NCBI RefSeq assembly: GCF_004358095.2
Contig: NZ_SMZJ02000001.1
Span: forward strand, 434,001-498,000
Source of the DNA: Seonamhaeicola sediminis
GTDB taxonomy: Bacteria; Bacteroidota; Bacteroidia; Flavobacteriales; Flavobacteriaceae
Reading direction: 5' to 3'
Length of the DNA stretch: 64,000 bases
Shown here: in pieces, positions 27,979 to 37,748 of the stretch
Layout of the letters: each line of letters begins with the position of its first letter
Position numbering within the stretch: the first letter of the stretch is position 1
Notes under the pieces: generated by a model
Databases searched by the model: none
What the model was told of the DNA's origin: nothing
The model's input: the letters and a program-made list of their open reading frames with translations, nothing else
Made by a program: the position numbers and the translations under genes

Positions 27979-28908
27979 TTAGAAATTATAAACAACTTCC
28001 AATTTATGTCCTGAAAGTGATTTCTTTGCTTTAGCAATGTCTTCTGTAAAACCAAGAATGTATCCGCCTCCACCAGAACCACAAAGTTTCAAGTAGTAAT
28101 GGTTAGTTTCAATACCTTTCTTCCAAAGTTCATGGAATTGTGAAGGAATCATAGGTTTGAAATGGTTAAGAACCACTTTAGACAACTGTTTTGTGTTTTT
28201 GAACAACGATTTAATGTCTCCCTTTAGAAAATCTTCAACACAAGCATCTGTATGTTTAATAAACTGGTTTTTAATCATTTTACGAAACCCTTCTTGCTTC
28301 ATGTTTTCCATAAAAATACTAATCATAGGAGCAGTTTCTCCGGTGATTCCACTATCCAATAAAAACACAGCTCCTTTGCCATCAGCTTTTTGTGATGGAA
28401 TACCAGTGGCTTCAATATTATCTTTAGAATTGATAAGAATTGGAATACTTAAGTAGCTATTTAATGGGTCTAAGCCAGAAGACTTTCCATGAAAAAATGA
28501 CTCCATAGCTGAAAAAGTAGCTTTCAGCTTTAACAGTTTTTCTCGTGTTAAATTTTCAAGTACCGTTATTTTATCCTGAGCATATTTATCATAAATGGCT
28601 GCCACTAAAGCACCACTACTACCAACCCCATAACCCTGAGGTATTGAAGAATCAAAATACATACCCGCCTCAATATGGTTTTTTAAAGTCTCTAAATCAA
28701 AGGTCACTAGATTTGTATCAATACCTTCAATATATTCAGCAAATCTTCTCAAACTTTCGTTTGATTTTTTAGCTTCTTTGGACGGATTTTTATCAGTTTT
28801 TAAAGCACCATTGTAGAAACTGTAAGGAATAGATAAACCTTTAGAGTCTTTAATAATACCATATTCTCCAAAGAGTAATATCTTAGAGTAAAAAAGTGGT
28901 CCCTTCAT
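27979..28908 (-). CDS. GHMP kinase, probable mevalonate kinase (GYDIA-type)
   Basis: The 309-residue soluble protein begins with YSKILLFGEYGIIKDSKGLSIPY, as mevalonate kinases do, and has the glycine-rich ATP loop QGYGVGSSGALVAAIYDKY (about 92-110), the segment FFHGKSSGLDPLNSY, and the C-terminal GHMP motif LCGSGGGGYILGF. It most likely phosphorylates mevalonate (or phosphomevalonate) for isopentenyl diphosphate synthesis. The neighbouring diphosphomevalonate decarboxylase supports this. No separate phosphomevalonate kinase lies in the window, so which phosphorylation step it performs is not settled. Confidence 0.82.
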   Translation of the reverse strand: MKGPLFYSKILLFGEYGIIKDSKGLSIPYSFYNGALKTDKNPSKEAKKSNESLRRFAEYIEGIDTNLVTFDLETLKNHIEAGMYFDSSIPQGYGVGSSGALVAAIYDKYAQDKITVLENLTREKLLKLKATFSAMESFFHGKSSGLDPLNSYLSIPILINSKDNIEATGIPSQKADGKGAVFLLDSGITGETAPMISIFMENMKQEGFRKMIKNQFIKHTDACVEDFLKGDIKSLFKNTKQLSKVVLNHFKPMIPSQFHELWKKGIETNHYYLKLCGSGGGGYILGFTEDIAKAKKSLSGHKLEVVYNF

Positions 28909-28982
28909 ATTTTTAACTAATTAGGATGCTTGATTTTATTTTGTTTAATAAAATTAAACATTTTTTAAACAAAAACAAACTT

Positions 28983-30065
28983 TTAAACTATTTTTTTTGC
29001 CCCAAAGCCAATTTGGTCACAAATATACTGCCCATTTTGGCAATGTGCAACTAATTCATTTTTAATGAATTCAACAACTTGTTCACATTCTACTTCTGGA
29101 TATAGCACATGAACATTAGCACCAGCATCTAAAGTGAAACATATTTTTGAACCTGTTTCTTTCCTAAAAGCCCATATTTTATTAATGATTTCTAGGGTGT
29201 TTGGTTTCATTAAAATAAAATAAGGCATACTGGTCATCATCATAGCATGCAGTGTTAATGCCTCACTCTCTACAATGTTTATGAATGCTTCTAAATCGCC
29301 AACCTTTAACACATCTATTAAAGATGATAGGTTATGATGCGCTTGTTCAAACCGTTGTTCTGCAAATGGGTGATTATGCATTAAACCATGGCCTACCGAG
29401 CTACTCACTTGTTTTTCTCCTTTATCAACCAACAATATAGCGTCTTGATAGTTTTTAAAATTCTCATGAACTTTATATGGATATTTTATTCCAAATAAAT
29501 CTGAGCTATCTTTAATTTTGTTATGCAACCCCCAAACAACCAAATCGCCTTCAATACTGCGGCAAGCACTTCCAGATCCTAATCGCGCTAAAAATGAAGA
29601 CTTTTTATTAAAGTATTCTTCCGTAATATCAGGATTCAACATCTTTTCAATACTCATTAAACACAGTGCTAATGCACTCATTCCTGATGCTGAAGATGCT
29701 ATTCCAGAACTATGTGGAAAAGTATTAACCGTATCAATTTTAAAATAATAATTCTTTAAAAATGGCAAGTAATTATTTATCCGATTAAAAAAAGTCTCAA
29801 TTTTAGGCTTGAAGCTTTCTTTTAAATCACCATCTAAGAACACATCAAAAGCATATTCTTGATAACTTTCTTTTTTGGAGAAACTTACAGTGGTAGTTGT
29901 TTTACAACCACTTAAAGTAAAACTAATGGAAGGGTTCGCTGGAATTTGATTTTCTTTTTTACCCCAATACTTCACCAATGCAATATTACTGGGTGAATCC
30001 CATGTAACGCTTCCGCTTTCAATGTGTTTAGAAGATGTTTTTGAAATAAAATCTTGTTCAGTCAT
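28983..30065 (-). CDS. mvaD: Diphosphomevalonate decarboxylase
   Basis: It converts mevalonate diphosphate to isopentenyl diphosphate with ATP in the cytoplasm. The 360-residue protein shows the family sequence near its N terminus (SPSNIALVKYWGK, about 25-37, and NPSISFTL), the phosphate-binding loop SSGIASSASGMSALA (about 114-128), the GSGSACRSIEGDLVVWG segment, and FTLDAGANVHVLYP, with the conserved Asp near the C terminus. The length is normal. It directly abuts the DUF1697 gene (stop and start codons adjacent) and precedes the GHMP kinase by 74 bases, forming a small isoprenoid unit. Confidence 0.93.
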   Translation of the reverse strand: MTEQDFISKTSSKHIESGSVTWDSPSNIALVKYWGKKENQIPANPSISFTLSGCKTTTTVSFSKKESYQEYAFDVFLDGDLKESFKPKIETFFNRINNYLPFLKNYYFKIDTVNTFPHSSGIASSASGMSALALCLMSIEKMLNPDITEEYFNKKSSFLARLGSGSACRSIEGDLVVWGLHNKIKDSSDLFGIKYPYKVHENFKNYQDAILLVDKGEKQVSSSVGHGLMHNHPFAEQRFEQAHHNLSSLIDVLKVGDLEAFINIVESEALTLHAMMMTSMPYFILMKPNTLEIINKIWAFRKETGSKICFTLDAGANVHVLYPEVECEQVVEFIKNELVAHCQNGQYICDQIGFGAKKIV

Positions 30066-30605
30066 TTAATCTAATTGAGATGTCAAAGATAATAACTTTC
30101 GTATGGTTTTATAATTTCTTGTAGTAGCTATTACTTTTAATTTTTTTTCAAAAAAAATATTGTTGCATTTTGCCTTACCATATCCTTTAGAACAACAAAA
30201 ATAGACACAACTGGGAGTAATAAAAAAATCCTCATTTGGATAGCTTATATTTGAAATTTCTAAAACTAAATCCTTATTAGGCTTCTCATATAGTAAGGTA
30301 AAGTAACTACTTTCTTTTTTATCTTTTTTAAACGGGCATTCATCAAATATTCGCTTTAAATCCTTAGGAGTAAACACCAACACAGGTACCTCAAGACCAA
30401 AATGCGACTCAATAGTTTTTTGTATTTTTAAGGCTATAATATTATTGTTTTCTTTTAAAAATTGAAAAATAATGTTACCACTTTGAATATAAGTTTGTAC
30501 ATTCTTTAAACCAATTTTTGATAAAGCCTCCCGAAGTTTTGCCATAGACATTTTCTTTTGACCACTGACATTAACACCCCTAAACAACCCTATATAAGTA
30601 TCCAT
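30066..30605 (-). CDS. DUF1697 family protein
   Basis: The protein has about 179 residues if started at ATG 30605, where the conserved sequence MDTYIGLFRGVNVSGQKKMSM begins; an in-frame ATG at 30635 would add ten residues without family resemblance. DUF1697 is a conserved bacterial family of unknown function. The segments LRGVNVSG-like start, VQTYIQSGNIIF and CVYFCCSKGYGKAKCNNIFFEKKL are characteristic of it. No signal or membrane segment is seen. It abuts mvaD with no gap and may be co-transcribed with it, but no functional link to isoprenoids is evident. It is divergent from the lipoprotein gene at 30662, with only 56 bases between starts. Confidence 0.85.
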   Translation of the reverse strand: MDTYIGLFRGVNVSGQKKMSMAKLREALSKIGLKNVQTYIQSGNIIFQFLKENNNIIALKIQKTIESHFGLEVPVLVFTPKDLKRIFDECPFKKDKKESSYFTLLYEKPNKDLVLEISNISYPNEDFFITPSCVYFCCSKGYGKAKCNNIFFEKKLKVIATTRNYKTIRKLLSLTSQLD

Positions 30606-30661
30606 TTGGTTTACTGAATAATTAAAAAATTCCATGTAAATTTAAAACTAAAATCTGCTAT

Positions 30662-31513
30662 ATGTTTAAAACTATCTTTTTATTTCTATTTACCCTAACA
30701 GTATCCTGCCAAACAGGAAATTTGACAGTTATTGCAGATTTACCCTATGCGCTAAAAGAAGTTTCTGGAATTGAAACCACTCCTAATAGCAATTTACTTT
30801 GGATGCTAAATGATGGTGGCAATAAACCACATTTATATGGATTGAATGAAAAAGGAAAAATTATAAAAGACGTAAGCATTTTAGCTAAAAACAGGGATTG
30901 GGAAGACCTAACCTCTGACAGTCAAGGAAATATTTATATTGGCGACTTTGGAAATAATGATAATGACAGTAAAAACTTAGCTATACTTATAGTTTCTGAG
31001 AATGACATTTTAACCAAAACTAAACTAAGCCCTAAAAGGATAAAATTCTCATATCCAGAACAAAATAAATTTCCTCCTAAAAAAAACAAACGCCATTTTG
31101 ATTGTGAAGCCTTTTTCTACTTTCAGGACAGTTTATACCTTTTTACAAAAAGTAGGTCTTCAAAAAAACCAGGAAAGACCAATCTTTATGTTCTACCAGC
31201 AAAACCTGGAACTTACAAAGCAAAACAAATTGATTCTTTTAATACTTGCAATAAAAAAGGATGCTGGGTGACATCGGCTGACATAAATGCCTCCAAAGAT
31301 AAAGTAGCATTATTAACAGAAAACCAATTAATTATACTTACAAATTTTAAAGACAATCAATTTTTTAAGGGTACAGCAGACTATTACCCTTTTGATCATT
31401 CATCTCAAAAAGAAAGTGTTTGCTTTAAAAATGACAGTACCGTTTACATAGCCGATGAATTTAGAGGTATTGATGGTGGTAACCTTTATGAATTTAAAAT
31501 AGTTACACCGTAA
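30662..31513 (+). CDS. Predicted beta-propeller lipoprotein of unknown function
   Basis: The 283-residue plus-strand protein has a lipoprotein signal (LTVSCQTGN, Cys16). The rest looks like irregular beta-propeller blades: EVSGIETTPNSNLLWMLNDGGN, DWEDLTSDSQGNIYIGDFGNND, HFDCEAFFYFQDSLYLFTKSR, and ESVCFKNDSTVYIADEF. This recalls SdiA-regulated/phytase-like propeller proteins, but I cannot name an activity. Its last 11 bases overlap the 3' end of the convergent thioredoxin gene. Confidence 0.75.
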   Translation: MFKTIFLFLFTLTVSCQTGNLTVIADLPYALKEVSGIETTPNSNLLWMLNDGGNKPHLYGLNEKGKIIKDVSILAKNRDWEDLTSDSQGNIYIGDFGNNDNDSKNLAILIVSENDILTKTKLSPKRIKFSYPEQNKFPPKKNKRHFDCEAFFYFQDSLYLFTKSRSSKKPGKTNLYVLPAKPGTYKAKQIDSFNTCNKKGCWVTSADINASKDKVALLTENQLIILTNFKDNQFFKGTADYYPFDHSSQKESVCFKNDSTVYIADEFRGIDGGNLYEFKIVTP

Positions 31514-31814
31514 TACCTCCATGAGATTCAATCACATGGAGAATATCTCTTTTTTGTAATACCCCAGACTGTCTCCATTTGGGAGCACCATCAACAAATA
31601 AAATCATAGTGGGCACACTCCTCACTTGATATTTCACAGCCAACTCTTGATTTTTATCAATATCAATTTTCACGATTTTTACAGCATCACCTATCTCGTC
31701 TTTCACATCTTTTAGAATTGGCATGAGCGCTTGACATGGTCCGCACCAAGTTCCAAAAAAGTCAACAAGGACTACTTTTTCGGAATTTATTATATTATTA
31801 AAACTACTTTTCAT
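31503..31814 (-). CDS. Thioredoxin family protein
   Basis: The 103-residue cytoplasmic thioredoxin has the redox motif GTWCGPCQALMPIL (Cys at about 24 and 27) and the cis-proline segment VRSVPTMILF. Its length and single-domain layout match classical thioredoxins that reduce disulfides. The 3' end overlaps the convergent lipoprotein gene by 11 bases. The next gene upstream on the same strand (31912) ends 97 bases away, so it may have its own promoter. MsrA/MsrB, which depend on thioredoxin, lie about 5 kb away. Confidence 0.93.
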   Translation of the reverse strand: MKSSFNNIINSEKVVLVDFFGTWCGPCQALMPILKDVKDEIGDAVKIVKIDIDKNQELAVKYQVRSVPTMILFVDGAPKWRQSGVLQKRDILHVIESHGGITV

Positions 31815-31911
31815 ATTATTACAATTTACTGTTTATATAGACGAAGAAGACTATCAAAAATTACAAATGAAATTAGGAGACCCCAAAAACAAATTCAGGT
31901 ACCATTTGGTA

Positions 31912-34900
31912 TCAAAAACCAAATCCCATTTTAAAAGCTAGACGCAAACCATCATCACTGTGAAAAGCAGATATATTTAGGGTAGCCATTTCAGCTAAAT
32001 TGGCAAAAACACCGCCTCCAATAGATGTATTCCAATCATCTAAATTATGTTCAGGCATTAAAACTAATTCATCATCTACCCATACTTTACCAATATCAAA
32101 ACCACCATATACCCCTATATTCAAGGGCAACAATCCAGTTTTGAGCTTACGTAAATTGAATCTCAAATCACTGGTCTGCACAAAAGCGGATTTCCCAGAA
32201 AAGCGTTCATTTCTGTAACCTCTTAATCCATTCTTAGCTCCTATATTGGCGGCTTGATAAAACTCAAAAGCATCTCCAAAATTTAAGTGACCTCTAGACT
32301 TGGTAGCAAATACCAGTTGGCCTGCAGTATCAATTTTGTGGTCTATTGATAATTCTGGAATTAAGTACCCAAATCTGTTAGGGTTGCTCAAATTATTAAC
32401 ATAACCTATTTTAACATTCAAAAACATGCCCATTGTTGGAAATGCAGAATTATCACTATTACAATATTCATAATCCATTTCAAAACCAAGAAAATCATTA
32501 CTAATATCAATATTGGAGGAATTTGTAAATTGATTAATAAATCTGTCTTGGGTTTCTTCTACTTCTATAGATTCATACTTTAAACCTATTTTAAAGATTG
32601 CTCCTAAGTCCCCTCTCCAAATTAAAGAAGGTGCTAATTTTAATGTTTGAAGTTTAACACGGTTGTAATCTAAATTTGCATCAAAACCATCATTTTCATC
32701 AGCTTCAGGATTTGGTGTACTATTTCCAAACCCAAAAAAGTTCACAGCATAATTAGGACTTGTAAACTGCGTATCTACCAATAAATTCCAATAACCAAAA
32801 ACATTTGCAAATTCTGCCTTGTAACCCATTTCAAAACCATTGGTTGCAAAGTAATATGCTCCAGAAAAGGTATGTTGTGCAGTGAATGGATTACGCTCAA
32901 AACCATAATTTGTAAATGTATTATTAAACCCTATTTTAAGTCCATCATCTGGATTAGCTCCAATAGCAGGCATTAATTGATTGGAACTGTTTTTTAATTT
33001 TTTATGGTCATAAACGTTGGTTTTGTAATCATCAGTTAGTTTTTTATTAAAACCTCTATTTGTAAAGGTGTTAGGTTTAGACTTATGGTCGTATACTTTT
33101 AATTTAACCTTATTATCAACCATGTAAGTGTCGTTATTTTGTCCACCAATAATTCTAACCTTAATCAATTCATCTCCACTTCCAAACACTTTAAAAACGT
33201 CGTCATCGTCTAATCCATAAATCCAAATTTCCTTAGTGTAATCATGACTATAGGTTCTTTTATGAAACATATCGGTCTTTTCACCACCTTTAATCCTATA
33301 AGCTATTACTTTGGTTTTTCCGTTAGGTAACCTTTCTATATCAAACCAATCATCTTTATTGGTCCCTTTAATAACTGCAAACTTATTGATGTGGTTATAG
33401 TAACTATTTGAAATACCTTGTAAATTGGCTCGTCTTCCAATAAGTTTTTGTTTAATGGTTTGAATGGTATTTTGATTCACCTCTGACGGAAAAAAGGCAA
33501 AAGCTTTATCAATAACCTCATTTGTTAAGTTAGTAACAATTTGATTTACTTCTTCATCCCAAACTGATTTATCAGAGATGTTAATTAAAGCCATATCTAA
33601 AGGGTAAGGCTCCAAATTAAACCACTTAGGACTTTTTAACTCTTCTTCATACGATTGCATCAATCGAAGAGTTGGAACCACTCTAGTTGCAAAACCTAAT
33701 AGAGCACCATCTGCCATGATTGAAAAAGCCTGATCTCTATCCCTAGGCACGGGTCGGTAAACTGTTTTACCATTTTCTTTAAATTTTGCCCAACGCCACT
33801 GGTCTTCATGCCTATCCCAATCTCCAATAAGCATATCAAACAAGCGCGCTCTTATGTAAGCGCGCTCATCCAAAACAATATCTTCGTCTTTATGCAACTG
33901 CTTTAGCAAATCATCAGTGCTTATGAGTTCATCGGAATACCCAAAGCTCTTTTTATCCCCGTGCCCATCTGCAGCACGTTCTTCAATCATGTAGAGTTCA
34001 TTGCCAAAATCTTCATTGAACTGCCCAAGTGCATTTTGTTTTGGCACATAATAAAGCACAGGATTGGTATGAAATACCCCAACCGCATCAGATAATACTC
34101 CTACTGTAAATGGTGCATACGGATGTGAGCCTGTGAATACATCAAGCAATAATGCTTCGGTGTATGTTTTATTAAACTGACCTTCTATATACTGATCTTT
34201 AAAAGCAACAGCCTGTAAATACTGAACTGCATTCTTCCTAAGGGCGCGCATAACGTATTCCCTTCCTTTTTTATCTTCTAAACGTAAGGATTTTGATTGA
34301 TGCCCACCTCCTTTTCTTACTGGGGTTAGCCCACCCAAAAGCGTATCTAAACTAACGGTTGGAACTTTTACAATGGTACTAAAATCTTCTCGATAACGGC
34401 CTCCCCAAAATAATTTGTAAAGCCTTCCTTTTTCAGTTTCATCTTTTGTATAAACAGAAGCCTCTTTTTTTAAAGGAAATTGATTTGGGTAATTAGTCCC
34501 CTGATGCTTTTTGTCTTTTGGAAATACTTGGTTTTGATATACTACCCTATTATTTACTGAAGAATAAAACCTAACAAAAGACGATCCGTCTTTTAAAATA
34601 TCCAAACGCGCATATCCTGGTGTGCCGTGTGAAAACCTACCACCTCCAACATTTCTGGTAGCCGTAATTTTTGAACCCGAACCGCTTACAATTTGAGGCA
34701 GATTATCTTGAACGATATATTGTAAATTATGGTCGTGACCTGATACGAAAATTGTTTTATCATTTTCCTGAGCCAGCGTTATTAAACGTTTTCTAAATTC
34801 ATTGTAACGACTATTTTCGGTATCTACAGTGGTAACACCTCCAGCCTCTCTAACTATGTTTTTTATGGTTCCCAAAACCGGAACTGGACTCATATGGCTC

Positions 34901-35616
34901 CCAAAGGAATATTGCCCTCCATGAGACCCGTTTGTAAACATAGGGTGATGTACTGCTATTATTGTGGTTTTGCCTCTAGCCTTTTTTATTTCTCCTTCCA
35001 GTTCATCAAAAAATTTAGTTCTCGTTTTAATATCACAATCATCATTCATGGTTGGGTGTTTATTCCAATTAGTTAAATACCATTCAGAATCAACAATAAG
35101 TAACAGAATATCTTCAGAAATTTTCACCTTCTCTAACGGACAACCGTTTTCGGGTAAAAAAGTGTTTTTTCCAAGTTTATCCTCTACATATTTTTCTTGA
35201 CGCTTTAATCCTTCTAAACCATTACTATACCAGTCATGATTTCCAGGAATAAAAATAGCATGACCTTTAAAATCTTTTACAACTTCTGTTTGTACCTTAA
35301 GTTGATGCTCCGCAAAAGTTCTACCTTTATGACCTTTTTCTGGCATTCCCTTTGGATAAATATTATCCCCTAAAAAAATAACCGTACTTTGTACTGGAGC
35401 TTTCTTTAACTCTTTTTCAAATGCTAATAAGGCCTTAGATTTTGTACCCATTGGGGAATTACCGGCATCTCCAATTAAATAAAAGGAATGCGCAATGGCG
35501 TCTTCCTGTATATTACCTGAAACCTCAACGTCTTTGTATTGTGGTTTATAGGTTGCACAGGCATTGATTATAATAATGATAACAAAAACTAAAAAGTATT
35601 TTAAATGAGTAGTCAT
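31912..35616 (-). CDS. Calcineurin-like phosphoesterase / kinase-like / outer-membrane beta-barrel fusion
   Basis: This 1234-residue lipoprotein (INACATY, Cys20) has three visible parts. Residues ~43-350 are a metallophosphoesterase with all usual metal motifs: IGDAGN (Asp50), GDNIY (83-87), GNHDWY (125-130), HHPMF (223-227), GHDHN (293-297). Residues ~435-740 look to me like an atypical kinase-like fold: KSLRLEDKKGREYVMRALRK (442-461), MIEERA, LFDMLIGDWDRHEDQW (592-607) and PVPRDRDQAF (622-631), recalling the catalytic DRH and metal-binding Asp of FAM20/CotH-type kinases. From ~880 to the C-terminal GFGF the protein is an amphipathic beta-barrel like surface-antigen (D15) domains. It probably sits in the outer membrane with the phosphoesterase exposed. 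The phosphoesterase and barrel calls are firm; the middle domain is inference. No operon partner. Confidence 0.8.
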   Translation of the reverse strand: MTTHLKYFLVFVIIIIINACATYKPQYKDVEVSGNIQEDAIAHSFYLIGDAGNSPMGTKSKALLAFEKELKKAPVQSTVIFLGDNIYPKGMPEKGHKGRTFAEHQLKVQTEVVKDFKGHAIFIPGNHDWYSNGLEGLKRQEKYVEDKLGKNTFLPENGCPLEKVKISEDILLLIVDSEWYLTNWNKHPTMNDDCDIKTRTKFFDELEGEIKKARGKTTIIAVHHPMFTNGSHGGQYSFGSHMSPVPVLGTIKNIVREAGGVTTVDTENSRYNEFRKRLITLAQENDKTIFVSGHDHNLQYIVQDNLPQIVSGSGSKITATRNVGGGRFSHGTPGYARLDILKDGSSFVRFYSSVNNRVVYQNQVFPKDKKHQGTNYPNQFPLKKEASVYTKDETEKGRLYKLFWGGRYREDFSTIVKVPTVSLDTLLGGLTPVRKGGGHQSKSLRLEDKKGREYVMRALRKNAVQYLQAVAFKDQYIEGQFNKTYTEALLLDVFTGSHPYAPFTVGVLSDAVGVFHTNPVLYYVPKQNALGQFNEDFGNELYMIEERAADGHGDKKSFGYSDELISTDDLLKQLHKDEDIVLDERAYIRARLFDMLIGDWDRHEDQWRWAKFKENGKTVYRPVPRDRDQAFSIMADGALLGFATRVVPTLRLMQSYEEELKSPKWFNLEPYPLDMALINISDKSVWDEEVNQIVTNLTNEVIDKAFAFFPSEVNQNTIQTIKQKLIGRRANLQGISNSYYNHINKFAVIKGTNKDDWFDIERLPNGKTKVIAYRIKGGEKTDMFHKRTYSHDYTKEIWIYGLDDDDVFKVFGSGDELIKVRIIGGQNNDTYMVDNKVKLKVYDHKSKPNTFTNRGFNKKLTDDYKTNVYDHKKLKNSSNQLMPAIGANPDDGLKIGFNNTFTNYGFERNPFTAQHTFSGAYYFATNGFEMGYKAEFANVFGYWNLLVDTQFTSPNYAVNFFGFGNSTPNPEADENDGFDANLDYNRVKLQTLKLAPSLIWRGDLGAIFKIGLKYESIEVEETQDRFINQFTNSSNIDISNDFLGFEMDYEYCNSDNSAFPTMGMFLNVKIGYVNNLSNPNRFGYLIPELSIDHKIDTAGQLVFATKSRGHLNFGDAFEFYQAANIGAKNGLRGYRNERFSGKSAFVQTSDLRFNLRKLKTGLLPLNIGVYGGFDIGKVWVDDELVLMPEHNLDDWNTSIGGGVFANLAEMATLNISAFHSDDGLRLAFKMGFGF

Positions 35617-35734
35617 TTAAGTTCGCTTAATTCTTAGTTATAAAAATAGTGATTTAATATTGTATTACTTCAATTTGAAAGAACCTTGAACCCCCTATAT
35701 GATTACACAATGAAATATTATATCATACTTGTTA

Positions 35735-36679
35735 TCAATTCCAGGTCAGTTGTTTACGTTCCTGCCAATAGTTATATGGTGCTACTTCAAAAGCACTTAA
35801 TTTTGAAAGCTCATCTTCTAATAATGTGAAAGAATTTGCCTTTAAATTTTTAGTTAACTGAGTTGAACTACTTGCGCCACTCAACACAAAACTAGTTGGA
35901 AACGATTGCATACAAAACCTTAAAGCTATGGCATCAATACCAACATGATATTTAGCAGATAGCTTTTCCAGATAGCTATAAAGCCCTTCATAATGCGGAT
36001 AACTTTGATTAGGAAACAATCTACCATTTGCTAAGGTTTCTTTCAAAACAAATTGCCTTCCTTCTTTTGATAATGAGAGTCCCAACTTTAATATACTTTG
36101 ATCCAAAATGTTGTAAGTACTTTGAAATACATCAAAAAGAACGTCTCCGTTTACTTCAATATCAACTGCTTTATTAATCACCTCAACCTGATTATCCCCT
36201 GTAGTGGTAAGACCTATCTTTATCTTATACTCTTGTTTTAACTCTGATAATCTGTCAAGAATTTCCTGATTTTCAAGAACACCTGTTTCTAAAGTTGCCG
36301 AATGAATTTGATAAACCGACAAATTTGGTAATAATGCTTTAGAAGTCTGCCACTGGTCATTTAATTTAGAAAGGCTATGCTCCTTTTGTTCATGAATCTT
36401 GGCATTAAAATCAAAATTTGCCATGTAGGTATAACCCCATTTTGTAGCCACCATTATAGATGCATCATTTTTAGTTTGCAACCATTCTATTAAAAGTTGT
36501 TCAGCTAAACCATATCCAGGTGCGGTATCAAAGTATCTCACACCCCTAGTATAGGCTTCTTCTAAAACTTGAAACCCCTTCTTTTTAAAACTATTTAAAT
36601 CCACAAACCTATCGCCTCCTAACTTAATATTGATGTATTGTGGTCTTCCTAAAGCAGCAGTTCCTAATCCTAAAATCAT
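35735..36679 (-). CDS. Aldo/keto reductase family oxidoreductase
   Basis: The 314-residue cytoplasmic TIM-barrel protein contains the family tetrad in order: YFDTAPGYGLAEQLL (Asp and Tyr), VATKWGYTY (Lys) and VYQIHSATL (His). The GIDAIALRFCMQSFPTSFVLSGASSSTQLTKNL segment forms the NADPH-binding C-terminal part. It resembles the D-threo-aldose/L-fucose dehydrogenase-like branch of aldo/keto reductases, but the substrate is not determinable. It stands alone between the phosphoesterase fusion and msrA, with 118- and 80-base gaps. Confidence 0.87.
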   Translation of the reverse strand: MILGLGTAALGRPQYINIKLGGDRFVDLNSFKKKGFQVLEEAYTRGVRYFDTAPGYGLAEQLLIEWLQTKNDASIMVATKWGYTYMANFDFNAKIHEQKEHSLSKLNDQWQTSKALLPNLSVYQIHSATLETGVLENQEILDRLSELKQEYKIKIGLTTTGDNQVEVINKAVDIEVNGDVLFDVFQSTYNILDQSILKLGLSLSKEGRQFVLKETLANGRLFPNQSYPHYEGLYSYLEKLSAKYHVGIDAIALRFCMQSFPTSFVLSGASSSTQLTKNLKANSFTLLEDELSKLSAFEVAPYNYWQERKQLTWN

Positions 36680-36759
36680 TATAATAATTGTATTTTTATG
36701 AAAACCACCATAGTTTTAGTATTTGTGGCTTCTAATAATCCAATAAATTTTGGCCGTTA

Positions 36760-37296
36760 TTATTTTAACTTTTCGGCATACAACTTTCTAAACTTTGCCA
36801 GTTTTGGGGTAATTACAGCATTACAATACCCCTGCTCTGTGTTGTTTTTATAATAATCCTGATGATAATCTTCGGCATCGTAAAAAATACCTAAAGGCGC
36901 TATTTCTGTTACAATGGGGTCGTCAAAATAATCAGCAAGCTCTTTAACAACTGTTTCTGCCACTTGTTTTTGTACTTCATCATGGTAGTAGATTACAGAA
37001 CGGTATTGAGTGCCTACGTCGGCACCTTGCCTATTTAAAGTAGTGGGGTCATGTGTGGTCATGAATATGACTAAAATATCGTTATATGAAATTACATCAG
37101 CATCAAAAGTTAGCTGTACTACTTCGGCATGCCCCGTTAAGCCAGAACACACTTCTCTGTAAGTTGGTTTTCCTGGAGCATTTCCGCCAGAATAACCAGA
37201 CACCACATTTTCAACACCTTTTAATTCTCTAAACATTGCTTCTGTACACCAAAAGCAACCACCTCCAAAAGTGGCCAATTGTAAATTTTTACTCAT
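36760..37296 (-). CDS. msrA: Peptide methionine (S)-S-oxide reductase
   Basis: It reduces the S epimer of methionine sulfoxide in proteins, using thioredoxin. The 178-residue protein shows the active-site motif GGCFWCTEAMF near the N terminus and the family segments VVSGYSGG, HAEVVQLTFD, MTTHDPTTLNRQGADVGTQYRS and EDYHQDYY. It is cytoplasmic, with no signal peptide. It follows msrB by 5 bases in the same direction, so the two stereospecific repair enzymes are made together. Confidence 0.95.
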   Translation of the reverse strand: MSKNLQLATFGGGCFWCTEAMFRELKGVENVVSGYSGGNAPGKPTYREVCSGLTGHAEVVQLTFDADVISYNDILVIFMTTHDPTTLNRQGADVGTQYRSVIYYHDEVQKQVAETVVKELADYFDDPIVTEIAPLGIFYDAEDYHQDYYKNNTEQGYCNAVITPKLAKFRKLYAEKLK

Positions 37297-37301
37297 TTTA
37301 T

Positions 37302-37748
37302 TTATTCTTTGTCTAGTTGTAATGATTCTGAATTAATACAATAGCGCAAACCACTTGGCTCAGGACCATCAGGAAAGACATGTCCCAAATGAGCATCGCA
37401 AGTATTGCACATAACCTCCACCCGAATCATACCAAAGGAATCATCTCTTTCATATTTAATAGCATTATCTTTTATTGGTTGGGTAAAACTGGGCCATCCC
37501 GTTCCAGAATTGAATTTAATAGTAGAATCAAACAAGGGCGTGTCACAGCAAACACAATGATATTTCCCTGCTTCATAGGCACTACAAAGCGCACCACTAT
37601 GAGGCCTTTCGGTTCCTTTTTGTCTTGTAATTCTATACTGTTCTGGTGTCAATTGCTTACGCCATTCATCCTCATTTTTCTCAACCCTGATATCTGGTTC
37701 TAAATTCCCGTTTACCGAAAAATTAATAATATCGTTCCATTTAAGCAT
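37302..37748 (-). CDS. msrB: Peptide methionine (R)-S-oxide reductase
   Basis: It reduces the R epimer of methionine sulfoxide. The two zinc CxxC pairs ([25 protein letters not shown]), [10 protein letters not shown] and the catalytic cysteine in [13 protein letters not shown] are all present. I start it at ATG 37748 ([10 protein letters not shown]), which gives about 148 residues, normal for the family. The frame is open further to a TTG at 37832, but that extension looks like non-coding sequence. It precedes msrA by 5 bases and is divergent from the HD-PycTM gene. Confidence 0.93.
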   Translation of the reverse strand: MLKWNDIINFSVNGNLEPDIRVEKNEDEWRKQLTPEQYRITRQKGTERPHSGALCSAYEAGKYHCVCCDTPLFDSTIKFNSGTGWPSFTQPIKDNAIKYERDDSFGMIRVEVMCNTCDAHLGHVFPDGPEPSGLRYCINSESLQLDKE

